Shown piece by piece: positions 43,461-53,015 of a stretch of 64,000 bases of DNA; position 1 is the first letter of the stretch, and the number at the start of each line of letters is the position of its first letter. A model generated the notes under the pieces. It was given only the letters and a program-made list of their open reading frames with translations. It was not told the origin of the DNA and did no database searches. Both the position numbers and the translations under genes were made by a program. The stretch is taken from contig OX639973.1 in the NCBI GenBank assembly GCA_951828385.1, forward strand, positions 124,001 through 188,000, read 5' to 3'. The DNA is from an uncultured Poribacteria bacterium. GTDB lineage: Bacteria; Poribacteria; WGA-4E; WGA-3G.

Positions 43461-44162
43461 ATGACACGATTCATACGATTCATAAGACGGAACCCCTTTT
43501 TAATCTGCTGCCTCCTGTTTTGCACAACAGTTGGTCTGCATATTGGACAAAGGGTACTCGCTGCTGGAATTCCAATGACGATCGCTCAGATTCATTATAG
43601 CGGTGGTGGCGATTGGTATGGAGACGCAACTGTTATTAAAAATTGGCTCAGACTCCTCCGAACGCGAACGGATATTGAGACCGCTGAGGACCGCGTAATT
43701 CTGAAGCTAACGGATCATACGCTTTACCAGTATCCGATGCTATACCTTGTCGGACACGGAAATATTCAACTGACCGAAGCGGAGGTTGAGGCATTACGGG
43801 ACTATCTAATGAACGGCGGATTTCTCTTTGCCAACGATGATTACGGACTTGACGAGAGTTTTAGACGTGAAATGCAAAGAGTGTTTCCCGAACAAAAATT
43901 GCAACCGATACCGAATACACATCTCATTTACCGTTGTTTCTATGAACTGAAAGGGTTACCGAAAATTCATGAACACGATGGCGAGCCAGCACAAGGATTT
44001 GGGCTCTTTCACGATGGACGCATGGTTGTTTACTACGTTTACAGTTCCGATATCGGCGACGGACTCGAAGATGCCGATGTACATCCAGCGGATACACCAC
44101 AAGTACGGGAACTCGCCGCAAAAATGGCGGTTAATATCGCGGTGTACGCGCTAACACATTAA
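43461..44162 (+). CDS. DUF4159 domain protein
   Basis: 233 residues, 13 bp after the VWA gene. A signal/anchor (PFLICCLLFCTTVGLHIGQ) precedes the DUF4159 core: IAQIHYSGGGDWYGDA, YLVGHGNI, LRDYLMNGGFLFANDDYG and a C-terminal VYYVYSSDIGDGL. The fold is like a class I glutamine amidotransferase without the catalytic Cys. It is expected in the periplasm, bound to the same complex as its VWA and DUF4175 neighbours. Confidence 0.85.
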   Translation: MTRFIRFIRRNPFLICCLLFCTTVGLHIGQRVLAAGIPMTIAQIHYSGGGDWYGDATVIKNWLRLLRTRTDIETAEDRVILKLTDHTLYQYPMLYLVGHGNIQLTEAEVEALRDYLMNGGFLFANDDYGLDESFRREMQRVFPEQKLQPIPNTHLIYRCFYELKGLPKIHEHDGEPAQGFGLFHDGRMVVYYVYSSDIGDGLEDADVHPADTPQVRELAAKMAVNIAVYALTH

Positions 44163-44169
44163 AAGAGGA

Positions 44170-44300
44170 GTTATCAGTTATCAGTTAAATTTGAATGAAC
44201 AACATCTTCTTTCAAACCTCTATCATTTTTGAAAGGTAATAGTTTGCAAAAGGGTGTTCGGCAATCAAAAGTCAAACTAAAGACTGACAACTGAAGACTG
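44170..44300. repeat. Intergenic unit flanked by inverted heptad arrays
   Basis: GTTATCAGTTATCAGTTA (44170-44187) at one side and GACTGACAACTGAAGACTG (44282-44300) at the other, in opposite orientation, fill the gap between the DUF4159 and DUF4175 genes. Confidence 0.5.
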
Positions 44301-44309
44301 TATTATACC

Positions 44310-47300
44310 ATGAACAGACAAAACGTAAACCAAAGTTACGAAAACCTAATTGCTCGGTTGCATACCGTCCGGCGGCAATGGTGGTGGCTCACTTTCTCTG
44401 AAGGTTTGCTGAAGTGCATCGGTATACTGACGCTCGTCATGGTGGGTGTACTTGTCATTCTTAACGTCAGTTTCCAAGTCCGACAGGTTCCCTTCTTGCT
44501 CTGGGTACGTATCGGGATTCTCCTACTCTCAATTGCCGTTGCAGTCTACATAGTCATCCGCTCGCTTATCGGACCACTCAGCAAAAGATTCACGGACGCT
44601 GCAGTTGCCTCGCGCCTTGAATTGACACAAGGACAGAGTGAACTCGCCTCTGAAAACCGGATTCTCAGTGCCGTACAACTTTGGAAGAACTTAACAGAGA
44701 ATCGACTCGGATATGCCCCAGAATTTATTGAACATCTCATCATCCAGACCGATCAAGACATGGCACACATTCAACGGGGACAGGTGTTTCAAACCGAATT
44801 TCGGAAAATCAAACGGAACGCCGGTATCGCTGTCGCTGGTGTAGGACTCTTGCTTATCACTCATTTTCTCTTACCCAATGCATTCAACGGTTTTGCTGCG
44901 ACCTTCCAGACTTTGCCACAGACACTCCCAGACAGTCAAGGAAATCTAAAAAAAGCCATTCAGATTACAGAAATCCAACCCGGTAACACGCAAGTTGAAC
45001 GCGGCACCGATGTGAACGTCGCCGCCAAAGTGAGCGGACACATCGGCGCGCCTGTCACACTTTACTACCGCATTGGAGACGGTGGTGCGCAAACGTCAAC
45101 CGTAGAATGGCAATCAATGCCGATGCGACGCGCAAGCGATCAACAGGTACCAGGCATTGCTCCGTCTTATCATCTGACGCTCGAAAATGTTACCCGTCCG
45201 TTACAATACTATATTTCTGTCAAAGAGGTCGCGTCCGCGCAGTATCAAGTGACGATTAGCGATGAACCCATTGTTACGCAATTTCAGTATCGGCTGCGCT
45301 ACCCTGCCTACACGCGCCTGCAATCCCAAACGTTTCCAGCAAACACGGGTGATATACAGACACTCTTCGGAACCGAACTCGTATTTACAGGCGAAAGTAA
45401 CAAACCGCTTAAGGCGGCATCCCTCGCGTTTGAAGAATCCGATAATGTCGAATTGGAGATCACGGCGCGCCACCTAACTGAACCACAACGAAAGCAGCTT
45501 GAAACGAAGTGGAAAGCGGATATACGGAGTGAAACACAAATACCACCAACACACCCAACCGAACCGCAAGGAACATTAAAAAAACCTCGGACCATGCGAG
45601 GCAGCTTTATTGCACAGCAGAGTGGAAACTATCGTATCCAAATTACCGATGTTGAGGGTTTTACAAATCGCGAGCCTATTAACTATACGCTTACCGTCTT
45701 CAAAGATACCGCCCCTGATGTCAATATCGTCTCACCCGCGCGGGACACCGTTTTGGATAATGCTATGTTAGTCGATCTAAAGGTGGAAGCAACAGATGAT
45801 TACGGTATACAAGCACTCCAATTGGTGTATCGTGTTGAGGCAGAGGGTGCCGAGGAAGTAACTGTCCCCTTAAAACGATGGGGCGTGGAGAACGCACCTG
45901 TACGCAGATCGGTCTCTGTCGCATACAGATGGGATGTCGATCGGATTGGCATCTTTCCGGGTGAAGTGCTTGCCTATTATGTCCAGGCTTTGGATAACGA
46001 TGATGTCTCGGGTCCGAATATCGGTAAATCGCCTACCTATACACTCCGCTTCCCGTCGCTCTCCGAATTATACGATTCCGTCGCGACCGAACAGGAAACA
46101 GAACAACAAGGGCTTGAAGACCTCGTTGATGAGCAAGCAGACGCAACCGGTTTGATTGACACCCTCCTCGGTAAGATCAGGAAAAGCCAAGAACTCACTT
46201 TCAACGATGAAAATCTGATGCAACAGGTGCTTGACAACCAGAAACAGATTGAACAGGCGGCGAAGCAGTTAGTTGAAGATATGCAGCAGACAGCGGAGGA
46301 TATGGAGCAGAAGCAACTCTTTGACACTGAGACGATACAGAAGTATCAGGAACTCCAAGAACTGATGGAGCAGGCACTCTCCGAGGAACATAAAGAGATT
46401 TTGCGGAAGTTATCTGAGGCATTAGCGAAGCAGCAGGTCAGTGAGCAGGAGCGATCAATGATGGAGGCGAATCTCAGCCAAGAACAGTTTTTACAGCAGT
46501 TGGAACGCGCCAAATCGCTCTATGAACAGATTCTTCTTCAACAGGAACTCGAAGCAGCTGCGAAACAGGCACAAGCACTCGCTGAACAACAGAAGGAACT
46601 CATGGATACCTTGGAAACATCACCCGAATCCGCACCCGCAAACGAACTCGCACAAAAGGAGGATCGCGTCGGTGAGGAATTCGGTAAGCTCAGCGAACAA
46701 TTAAACGAACTCGGCGCGGAGATGGGTGAACTCGCGGAGAACAAGGAGAACGCTCCACCACAGATTGAACGACTCGCAGATGAAGTCAAACGCCTCAACC
46801 AGTTTGCTAAGGATCAGAACCTCCCTGAAGACCTTCAAACGACCAGTGAGAACCTCAGAAGTGGACAGAACAGAGAGGCTCTTGAATCTGGTAGAGCAGC
46901 GGAACAGACGTTGACAGAACTCGCGCAAGGTTTGGATAACGCTTTAGAATTTATGGAGGGCGCGAACGCCAACGAAACCTTGACTGCTATGCGAGAAGCC
47001 GTTAAAAGCGGACTTCACCTCTCGCACCTTCATGAGGAAGTACTTTCCAAAACAAATGATCTCATCATTGCTGGGCAGACAGACGCTTATATTACGAATG
47101 AGATTCTACAATTGCAAAATCTGGCAGGGGATGAACTCAGTGCTGCAGAAGGGATCACGCAACTTGCCAATAAACTTTGGGAACTCGGCAACCGACAAAT
47201 GGAAGTCCCCCCCAAGGTTGTCTGGCATCTGAATGCCTCGAAAGACGCGCTTTCCCGTGCTGCACGCGCCTTGGAGGACAGACAACCGAGCCTCGCTATG

Positions 47301-47951
47301 CCAATTCAGAGAACCGCACTTGCCGATCTGAATCAGGCGATCTTTGAACTCCTTGATGCAATGGCGCAGATGAACCAACAGATGGGTGCCAGCGGCATGG
47401 AAAACATGTTGGAGCAGCTCCAGCAACTTGCCGAGAGTCAGGAGCAGTTGAACCAAATGGCACAAAATCTGAGCCAACAGATGCGAGAGCAGGGACAAAC
47501 CCCAGGATTTGAACAGATGATGCGTCAACTCGCTGCGCAACAGCAGTTGATTCGGGAAGCGACCGAACGCCTCGCCGAGCGCGCAGAACAGATGGCACAA
47601 ATGTTGGGAAGTCTCGAAGACGTCGCGGGGGAGATGACAGAAGTTGAGCAGTCACTCCGGCAAGGCGAACTCGATGAACAGGTGCTCAATAGACAGGAAC
47701 AAATTTTGACGCGAATGCTTGATAGTTTAAAGTCGTTGCAAAAACGGGATGTCGGTAAACAACGCAAAGCAGAGGTGGCGGAAAGACCTGAAACGCCTGC
47801 ACAAGAGGTGCCGCCTTTACATCCTGAGCTCCTTGAAATTGTTCAGAAATTAGAAGCCACACCGCATGCAAAAGAACTTGAGGATATTCCGTTCCAGTAT
47901 CGGGAACAACTGCGACGCTATTTTAAGGCACTTTCGCAGAAGACACAGTAA
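44310..47951 (+). CDS. DUF4175-like giant membrane/coiled-coil protein
   Basis: 1213 residues. Membrane helices near 27-50 and 62-85 and a third near 172-190 are followed by a periplasmic beta-rich part (ITEIQPGNTQVERGTDVNV; repeated Ig-like strands to about 570). A very long Gln/Glu/Leu-rich coiled coil runs from about 600 to 1160 (for example MEQLQQLAESQEQL-type stretches). The layout matches DUF4175 proteins. It belongs to the operon with the VWA and DUF4159 genes, although a 147-bp repeat-filled gap separates it. Likely a structural or scaffold protein of the envelope. Confidence 0.8.
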   Translation: MNRQNVNQSYENLIARLHTVRRQWWWLTFSEGLLKCIGILTLVMVGVLVILNVSFQVRQVPFLLWVRIGILLLSIAVAVYIVIRSLIGPLSKRFTDAAVASRLELTQGQSELASENRILSAVQLWKNLTENRLGYAPEFIEHLIIQTDQDMAHIQRGQVFQTEFRKIKRNAGIAVAGVGLLLITHFLLPNAFNGFAATFQTLPQTLPDSQGNLKKAIQITEIQPGNTQVERGTDVNVAAKVSGHIGAPVTLYYRIGDGGAQTSTVEWQSMPMRRASDQQVPGIAPSYHLTLENVTRPLQYYISVKEVASAQYQVTISDEPIVTQFQYRLRYPAYTRLQSQTFPANTGDIQTLFGTELVFTGESNKPLKAASLAFEESDNVELEITARHLTEPQRKQLETKWKADIRSETQIPPTHPTEPQGTLKKPRTMRGSFIAQQSGNYRIQITDVEGFTNREPINYTLTVFKDTAPDVNIVSPARDTVLDNAMLVDLKVEATDDYGIQALQLVYRVEAEGAEEVTVPLKRWGVENAPVRRSVSVAYRWDVDRIGIFPGEVLAYYVQALDNDDVSGPNIGKSPTYTLRFPSLSELYDSVATEQETEQQGLEDLVDEQADATGLIDTLLGKIRKSQELTFNDENLMQQVLDNQKQIEQAAKQLVEDMQQTAEDMEQKQLFDTETIQKYQELQELMEQALSEEHKEILRKLSEALAKQQVSEQERSMMEANLSQEQFLQQLERAKSLYEQILLQQELEAAAKQAQALAEQQKELMDTLETSPESAPANELAQKEDRVGEEFGKLSEQLNELGAEMGELAENKENAPPQIERLADEVKRLNQFAKDQNLPEDLQTTSENLRSGQNREALESGRAAEQTLTELAQGLDNALEFMEGANANETLTAMREAVKSGLHLSHLHEEVLSKTNDLIIAGQTDAYITNEILQLQNLAGDELSAAEGITQLANKLWELGNRQMEVPPKVVWHLNASKDALSRAARALEDRQPSLAMPIQRTALADLNQAIFELLDAMAQMNQQMGASGMENMLEQLQQLAESQEQLNQMAQNLSQQMREQGQTPGFEQMMRQLAAQQQLIREATERLAERAEQMAQMLGSLEDVAGEMTEVEQSLRQGELDEQVLNRQEQILTRMLDSLKSLQKRDVGKQRKAEVAERPETPAQEVPPLHPELLEIVQKLEATPHAKELEDIPFQYREQLRRYFKALSQKTQ

Positions 47952-47986
47952 TTGGGTTCTGTCGAAACAGCGTGGTGAAAAAAATC

Positions 47987-49144
47987 ATGAATCGTAGAAA
48001 TTTCTTGATTAACGGAAGCACAGCATTGGCAGGAATGTTTCTTGTTAACTGTCCTTCACGACTGCATGCAGACCACCGTGAAATCCATACTGATAAGCGT
48101 ATAAACGAAAAGGAAAAAGAGATGAAAACAGCAGTTAGTATCGTTGACGATGCATTTTACATTAACGGAGAAATTACCTACCCAGGGCGTTTCTACCAAG
48201 ATCATAAAATCGAAGGGTTGCTCATCAACACCCGTATGGTGCAAGGCATCTTTGATGACCGGAACCCGGAGACTATACATCTCTGGGAATACCCGGACAC
48301 CGGAGCATGGGACCCCGAACGCAATACCCGCGAATTTTTAGCCGCGATGCCGACCTGGCGCGCACACGGCGTTTTGGCATTCACTATCAACCTCCAAGGC
48401 GGGAGTCCCGAAGGTTATTCCAAAGCGCAGCCGTGGCACAACTCCGGGATCGAAGCCGATGGGAGTCTCAACCCGGATTATCTCTCGCGCCTTGAACGTA
48501 TCATTGATTTTGCTGACGATCTCGGCATGGTTGTCATTCTCGGTTATTTCTATTTCGGGCAAGACCAGCGAGTTAAGGACGAGAATGCCGTCAAAAATGC
48601 CGTTGACAACGCAACCGGATGGCTCTTCGACAAAGGGTATACCAACGTTATCGTTGAGGTGAACAACGAATGCAATGTCAGAGCGTATACCCATGAAATT
48701 CTGAAACCGCAACGCGTACACGAATTGATTGAACGTGTAAAAGCGACAACACATAATGGCAACAGATTCCTCGTTGGAACGAGTTATGGCGGCGGTAAGG
48801 TGCCATTGGAAAATGTTGTCCGTGCTTCGGATTTCTTGCTTGTCCACGGGAACGGTGTCAAGGACCCGAACCGCATTATTGAAATGGTCCAACAAACCCG
48901 TGAGGTACCGGGTTACCGTCCGATGCCGATCCTTTTCAACGAAGACGATCATTTCGATTTCGATAAACCCTTGAACAACTTCGTCGCTGCTGTCAGCCAA
49001 TACGCATCATGGGGATACTTTGACCCCGGTGAGAACGACTATGATAACGGTTACCAATCCGTACCCGTGCAATGGCAGATCAACACACCCCGCAAACGTG
49101 CCTTTTTCGAGAAGGCGCGCGACATTACAGGCTACTCCACTTGA
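47987..49144 (+). CDS. Tat-type exported glycoside-hydrolase-like TIM-barrel protein
   Basis: 385 residues from the ATG at 47987 (MNRRNFLINGSTALAGM is a Tat-like signal). A second ATG at 48122 has a better ribosome-binding site (AAAAGGAA) and would give a cytoplasmic form without the signal. The barrel has YLSRLERIIDFADDLGMVVI, VIVEVNNECN (a likely acid/base Glu after NN, as in GH clan A 'NE' motifs), VGTSYGGG and MPILFNEDDHFD (possible nucleophile). Function: probably a glycosidase or related binding protein; the substrate is unknown. It starts 35 bp after the DUF4175 gene. Confidence 0.7.
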   Translation: MNRRNFLINGSTALAGMFLVNCPSRLHADHREIHTDKRINEKEKEMKTAVSIVDDAFYINGEITYPGRFYQDHKIEGLLINTRMVQGIFDDRNPETIHLWEYPDTGAWDPERNTREFLAAMPTWRAHGVLAFTINLQGGSPEGYSKAQPWHNSGIEADGSLNPDYLSRLERIIDFADDLGMVVILGYFYFGQDQRVKDENAVKNAVDNATGWLFDKGYTNVIVEVNNECNVRAYTHEILKPQRVHELIERVKATTHNGNRFLVGTSYGGGKVPLENVVRASDFLLVHGNGVKDPNRIIEMVQQTREVPGYRPMPILFNEDDHFDFDKPLNNFVAAVSQYASWGYFDPGENDYDNGYQSVPVQWQINTPRKRAFFEKARDITGYST

Positions 49145-49268
49145 TAGCATCAGAAACCGAGCCTGAAACGAAGTGGAAGGGTTTTTGCTTGGGCGTTTCT
49201 TCAATTCTACGTAGAGGATTCGTCAATATTCAAACTCATCTGAACGAACCGCAAGGAAAATTAAAAAT

Positions 49269-50030
49269 ATGCCACAAATTGATCCGACCTATTTTGCCAT
49301 TGTTATCGCTGTCGTTATCCTATTAGCGACAAGCGTTAGGATTCTCAAAGAATACGAGCGCGCCGTTATCTTTCGGCTCGGACGCTTGACGGGGACTCGC
49401 GGTCCCGGTCTCGTGTTCATGATACCCTTCTGGATTGAGCGGATGCAACGCGTCAGCCTACGTCTTGTTGTCAACGATGTCACCCCGCAAGACGTGATTA
49501 CAAAAGATAATGTTTCCGTGAGCGTCAACGCCGTGCTTAACTTCAGAATAACCGAAGCCGATAAGGCTGTTATTGAAGTTGAGGACTTCGGTTTTGCGAT
49601 TTCTCAAATCGCGCAGACAACCCTCCGAAGTGTGCTCGGACGTGCTGAACTCGACGATCTGCTCTCTGAACGCGAAAAACTGAATCAGGACTTGGAAGAT
49701 ATCGTCAAAAAACATTGTGAACCGTGGGGGATTGAGGTACTGGCGATGGAGATCAAGGACGTAGATCTCCCAGTTGAGATGCAACGCGCGATGGCGCAGC
49801 AAGCCGAAGCGGAACGCGAACGCCGCGCCAAAGTCATACACGCCGAAGGTGAATTTGAATCCGCACAAGTGTTAACTGATGCCGCTGACATCCTCAGCAA
49901 AACCCCGACAGCCGTGCAACTCCGATTCCTGCAGGCGTTGGTGGAAGTCAGCGCTGAGAAAAACTCAACCATCGTCTTTCCGATCCCGATTGATCTGCTC
50001 AGTCCGTTCCTCGAAAAGCTGAAAGATTAG
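49269..50030 (+). CDS. Slipin / SPFH (band 7) membrane protein
   Basis: 253 residues with AAGGAAAA before the ATG. One N-terminal membrane helix ([18 protein letters not shown]) is followed by the SPFH core: [60 protein letters not shown] and [20 protein letters not shown]. This is the stomatin/slipin pattern. Such proteins form membrane scaffolds. A NfeD partner, common for slipins, is not next to it; instead a broken membrane-protein gene follows after 8 bp. Confidence 0.92.
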   Translation: MPQIDPTYFAIVIAVVILLATSVRILKEYERAVIFRLGRLTGTRGPGLVFMIPFWIERMQRVSLRLVVNDVTPQDVITKDNVSVSVNAVLNFRITEADKAVIEVEDFGFAISQIAQTTLRSVLGRAELDDLLSEREKLNQDLEDIVKKHCEPWGIEVLAMEIKDVDLPVEMQRAMAQQAEAERERRAKVIHAEGEFESAQVLTDAADILSKTPTAVQLRFLQALVEVSAEKNSTIVFPIPIDLLSPFLEKLKD

Positions 50031-50038
50031 GAGAGAAT

Positions 50039-50452
50039 ATGGGCACGCATCAAGCGACACGATACACCCAGTTCATCACACCCCTCGGCGGAATTATTGC
50101 CGTTACCTGTTTCTTCTTGCCGTGGGTGGAAAGCGGTGCACCGTTCGCGCCGACAATAGATGAAGATGGTAGGCGCACTTTCATTATGTCAGGCGTTGAT
50201 GTTTTCTTGCCTGATTTTCTTGCGCTACACGCCTTCCACATTGCAGTCGCTTTTATCGCAAGTGCCGTAATTATTAGTTTGAGCTTATACATGGTAATCC
50301 GTCGGACACCTTGGAAATCCAGAGTGCCAATTCTTATAAGTGCTGGTATCGGACTCCCGCATTGGTATCAGTTTCTACGCATTGGCGCGGGAACCCCACT
50401 GGAGATTAAGAGCACCCGTTTTCGTTAGGGTGGGCATCGGACTTGGAATTCT
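50039..50452 (+). pseudogene. Membrane-protein gene, 5' part, interrupted by an IS200/IS605-like element
   Basis: The start (AGGAGAGAAT before the ATG) and about 125 codons encode three membrane segments (TPLGGIIAVTCFFLPWV, LHAFHIAVAFIASAVIISL, and a third near ILISAGIGL). The frame stops at 50426-50428, but the sequence continues in another frame (RVGIGLGILL) up to the element edge. The rest of the gene resumes after the element. So the gene has both a frameshift and an insertion, and is not functional. Family not identified; it may have been a partner of the slipin. Confidence 0.7.
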
Positions 50453-50453
50453 T

Positions 50454-50928
50454 TTATCTAAATCTTCGGTTCTAAAACCCTTAGTCTTTAGACGGGGGAT
50501 ACAGAACGGCTTCTGTATTGTGTGAAAAAAAACCTTTGACTTTTGACTAAAAATGTGATACACTTTTCTTCGTCTGTATTCGGCATGGGTTGCAGTTGAT
50601 GCACTGGTATATTGCTTGGTATTTGAGACGACTGTGTAAAAGCCTCATACGCCTCAAGAAATATCTAAAATATGCTTGACATGTGTTCGGGAAATCCAAG
50701 TCATGTTGTATCCCACGAGAATGTAAAGAGGTTAAGCCTCTCGTAGCACATCAAACTGTTCATAAGGCACTTCGGTGCGGGGTCGGGATAGCGTCCCTTG
50801 TGCTTAGGCATAGTAAGACTTTCGTTTTTGACATTCTCAAAATGAAAGCAATGTCGTTTGAAGCCACAAATGCTTTCGCTTAGAAAAACTTTGCGGAAGT
50901 CCCTATGCTTTAGCAAGGGGTCTATCAC
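50454..50928 (-). mobile_element. Non-autonomous IS200/IS605-like element, copy 2
   Basis: About 475 bp that match, in inverted orientation, the element at 14330-14795. The two end hairpins are CCCTTAGTCTTTAGACGGGGG-type (near 50478-50498, partly decayed) and CCCTATGCTTTAGCAAGGGG (near 50901-50920). Inner hairpins (AAGGCACTTCGGTGC, GGGATAGCGTCCC) suggest a structured transcript. It has no transposase. It interrupts a membrane-protein gene, and no target duplication is seen, as expected for this family. Confidence 0.7.
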
Positions 50929-51125
50929 CCTACTGTGTTAATTCCTATGTTCAAGAGATTCAAATGCAAAATATCTTGTCCCGTAGCGAAACGATTAAAT
51001 ATTACGCTATCAAATTTGGTTTTTGGGGAACAGTCCTTGTATATGTCATCGCTGCAGTTGGGATGTCCTTAATCAGCACGAAAAACCGAAAAAAACAGGT
51101 GGAGATCCCTGCCGAGTCTGGGTGA
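50929..51125 (+). pseudogene. Membrane-protein gene, 3' part after the inserted element
   Basis: An open stretch of 64 codons without a start encodes VNSYVQEIQMQNILSRSETI followed by a membrane helix (FGFWGTVLVYVIAAVGMSLI) and a basic tail, ending at TGA. It is the continuation of the gene beginning at 50039, in the same frame as the RVGIGLGILL stretch before the element. Confidence 0.65.
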
Positions 51126-51230
51126 CAGGAGGGACGCTAACTGCACCTTAATCCGATCTGGAGGTGTGGCACGCTGAATTGGTGTCTTGAATCCACTGCT
51201 ATCGGTGAATTACGGTTCGCAAATGCGGAT

Positions 51231-51323
51231 TTAGTCTTTGTTAGCATGACGTATAGCCTGTCCGGCGACTATACAAAGTCCACCGATAACCACTACAAGT
51301 GTAAAAAAAGCGACCCACTCCAT
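51231..51323 (-). CDS. 30-residue single-helix membrane peptide, start overlapping the KamA stop
   Basis: The KamA stop and this ATG share a base (TAATG), the classic arrangement for translational coupling. The peptide begins MEWVAFFTLVVVIGGLCIVA, a single membrane helix, and ends in a short basic tail (AIRHANKD). It is too short for most gene finders. Proof would need conservation in relatives; its position and composition make it plausible. Confidence 0.5.
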   Translation of the reverse strand: MEWVAFFTLVVVIGGLCIVAGQAIRHANKD

Positions 51324-52378
51324 TACCAATCCTCATCAAAGAACGGCGTACTCGGATAACTGTAGACGTTACCTTCGTAATTCCGAAGCTGAATCTCCTC
51401 GTCATCAAAAGCCACAACGGGATCTGGAATCAACGCAATTTTTCCACCACCCCCCGGCGCATCAACGACATAATGCGGCACACCGAGTCCTGATATATGA
51501 CCCCGCAACGCCGCAACAATATCTAAACCCGTCTTCACCGCCGTCCGGAAATGATCCGTCCCGACAATAAGATCCGCTTGATAGATATAGTACGGCTTGA
51601 CCCGGATACGTAACAGTCCCTTCATCAGTTCCACCATCACGTCAGGATCGTCGTTCACGCCTTTCAGGAGCACCGTCTGGTTCCCCATCGGTATGCCAGC
51701 ATCTGCCAGCATGCCGCATGCTTTCTCCGTCTCAGGTGTGATTTCGCGCGGGTGGTTGAAATGCGTATTGATGTAAAACGGGTGATACTGCTTCAAAATC
51801 GCACACAGCTCAGGTGTAATCCGTTGCGGAAGTGTCACGGGCACACGCGAACCGATCCGAATGATTTCCAAGTGTTCTATCGCTCGTAGCCCACCGACGA
51901 TCATATCAATTTTCTTATCCGTCAGCATGAGTGGATCGCCACCGGAGATGATAACATCACGAATTTCGGGGTGTGCTTGGATATAAGCGAGACCCTTTTC
52001 GACGTTATCCTCAGAAATCGAGTGCGGATCACCGACTTTCCGTTTGCGGGTACAGAAACGGCAGTAGATGGGGCACATATAGTTAACATAAAAGAGTGCT
52101 CGGTCTGGGTAGCGGTGCGTGACGTTCGGCACCTCGCTATCGTCTTCCTCGTGGAGCGGATCCTCTACGCCTGTGCTAATCAATTCTCTGGGGTCAGGAA
52201 CAACCTGTTTCCAAATCGGGTCCCCCGGTTCTTCTATGAGACTGAGATAATAAGGATTGATGCGGATCGGGAATTCTTTGTGAATGCGCCGCATCTCCTC
52301 TAAGTCAACATCAAATGCGGCGGCGAGTTTTTCGGGTGTGTTGACAGTATCCCTAACAAGAGTTTTCCATTCTTCCAT
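51323..52378 (-). CDS. KamA-family radical SAM enzyme (lysine 2,3-aminomutase-like)
   Basis: 351 residues. The 4Fe-4S-binding motif CxxxCxxC is C102/C106/C109 (MCPIYCRFCTRK), followed by ISGGDPL, the SAM-binding GGDP region. The PLP-binding lysine lies in DAPGGGGKIALIPD. The order matches lysine 2,3-aminomutase and EpmB-like proteins; the length (351) is near the shorter EpmB/YodO-type members. It converts L-lysine to beta-lysine, for osmolyte or EF-P modification. No EpmA-type gene is adjacent. AAGGAAG precedes the ATG. Confidence 0.9.
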   Translation of the reverse strand: MEEWKTLVRDTVNTPEKLAAAFDVDLEEMRRIHKEFPIRINPYYLSLIEEPGDPIWKQVVPDPRELISTGVEDPLHEEDDSEVPNVTHRYPDRALFYVNYMCPIYCRFCTRKRKVGDPHSISEDNVEKGLAYIQAHPEIRDVIISGGDPLMLTDKKIDMIVGGLRAIEHLEIIRIGSRVPVTLPQRITPELCAILKQYHPFYINTHFNHPREITPETEKACGMLADAGIPMGNQTVLLKGVNDDPDVMVELMKGLLRIRVKPYYIYQADLIVGTDHFRTAVKTGLDIVAALRGHISGLGVPHYVVDAPGGGGKIALIPDPVVAFDDEEIQLRNYEGNVYSYPSTPFFDEDW

Positions 52379-52406
52379 ATAGTGTACTTCCTTTCCTTTT
52401 GCAGAA

Positions 52407-53015
52407 TTACGGTGCAGGCGTGTAGTTTTCGATCGTCACTTTTGTCATGACATCACGTTCGCGAAGTGTTTCTACAACATCCATCCCTTCTATAACTCTC
52501 CCGAACGTTGTATAGTTTCCATCTAAATGTCCGACGCTTCTCGAATCAGAGGTGAGGCATATATAAAACTGACTGCCAGCGGAGTCGGGGTCCTGTGTAC
52601 GTGCCATCGCTATGACACCTTTATCATGTGGCGGCATCTTGTCGCGAAGGTCAGGGTCTTGAAACTCACCTGGGATTGTCCATCCAGGGCCACCACTACC
52701 GCTACCGTGCGGGTCGCCGCCTTGGATGACAAAACCCGGGACATACCGGTGGAAAGTCACGCCATCATAAAATCCACCCTCAATCAGCTGCGCAAAATTC
52801 GCGACTGTGGCGGGGGCAGCTTCAGGATAAAGTTCTATTATAATGTTGCCTTTTTCGGTTTCTATCGTTACATTAGGCAATTGTTCGTTGTTGCATGAAA
52901 TAACTGTCGCCAAAAATGCACCTGCTAAGCTTAATTGCATGATTACGTTGTGAAAACTCGGAATTTTCACGAATTCCTTTTTGGGTCTTTTTCTATACCA
53001 AGGTTTACGCGGCAT
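52407..53015 (-). CDS. Cyclophilin-type peptidyl-prolyl isomerase, exported
   Basis: 202 residues from the ATG at 53015; an internal ATG at 52940 would give a shorter form starting directly with the signal (MQLSLAGAFLATVISC, a lipobox), and a TTG at 53162 a longer one. None has a strong ribosome-binding site. The isomerase domain is clear: VTIETEKGNIIIELYPEAAP, FYDGVTFHRYVPGFVIQGGD, GSQFYICL and LDGNYTTFGRVIEGMDVV. It speeds proline isomerisation during protein folding; the lipobox places it in the periplasm. Co-directional with KamA, 28 bp upstream of it. Confidence 0.88.
   Translation of the reverse strand: MPRKPWYRKRPKKEFVKIPSFHNVIMQLSLAGAFLATVISCNNEQLPNVTIETEKGNIIIELYPEAAPATVANFAQLIEGGFYDGVTFHRYVPGFVIQGGDPHGSGSGGPGWTIPGEFQDPDLRDKMPPHDKGVIAMARTQDPDSAGSQFYICLTSDSRSVGHLDGNYTTFGRVIEGMDVVETLRERDVMTKVTIENYTPAP

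Noticed and set aside
41087-47951. Complete MoxR-DUF58-VWA aerotolerance-type operon
   Set aside because: The MoxR ATPase and DUF58 genes that usually lead such operons are not found upstream; only the VWA, DUF4159 and DUF4175 genes are here.
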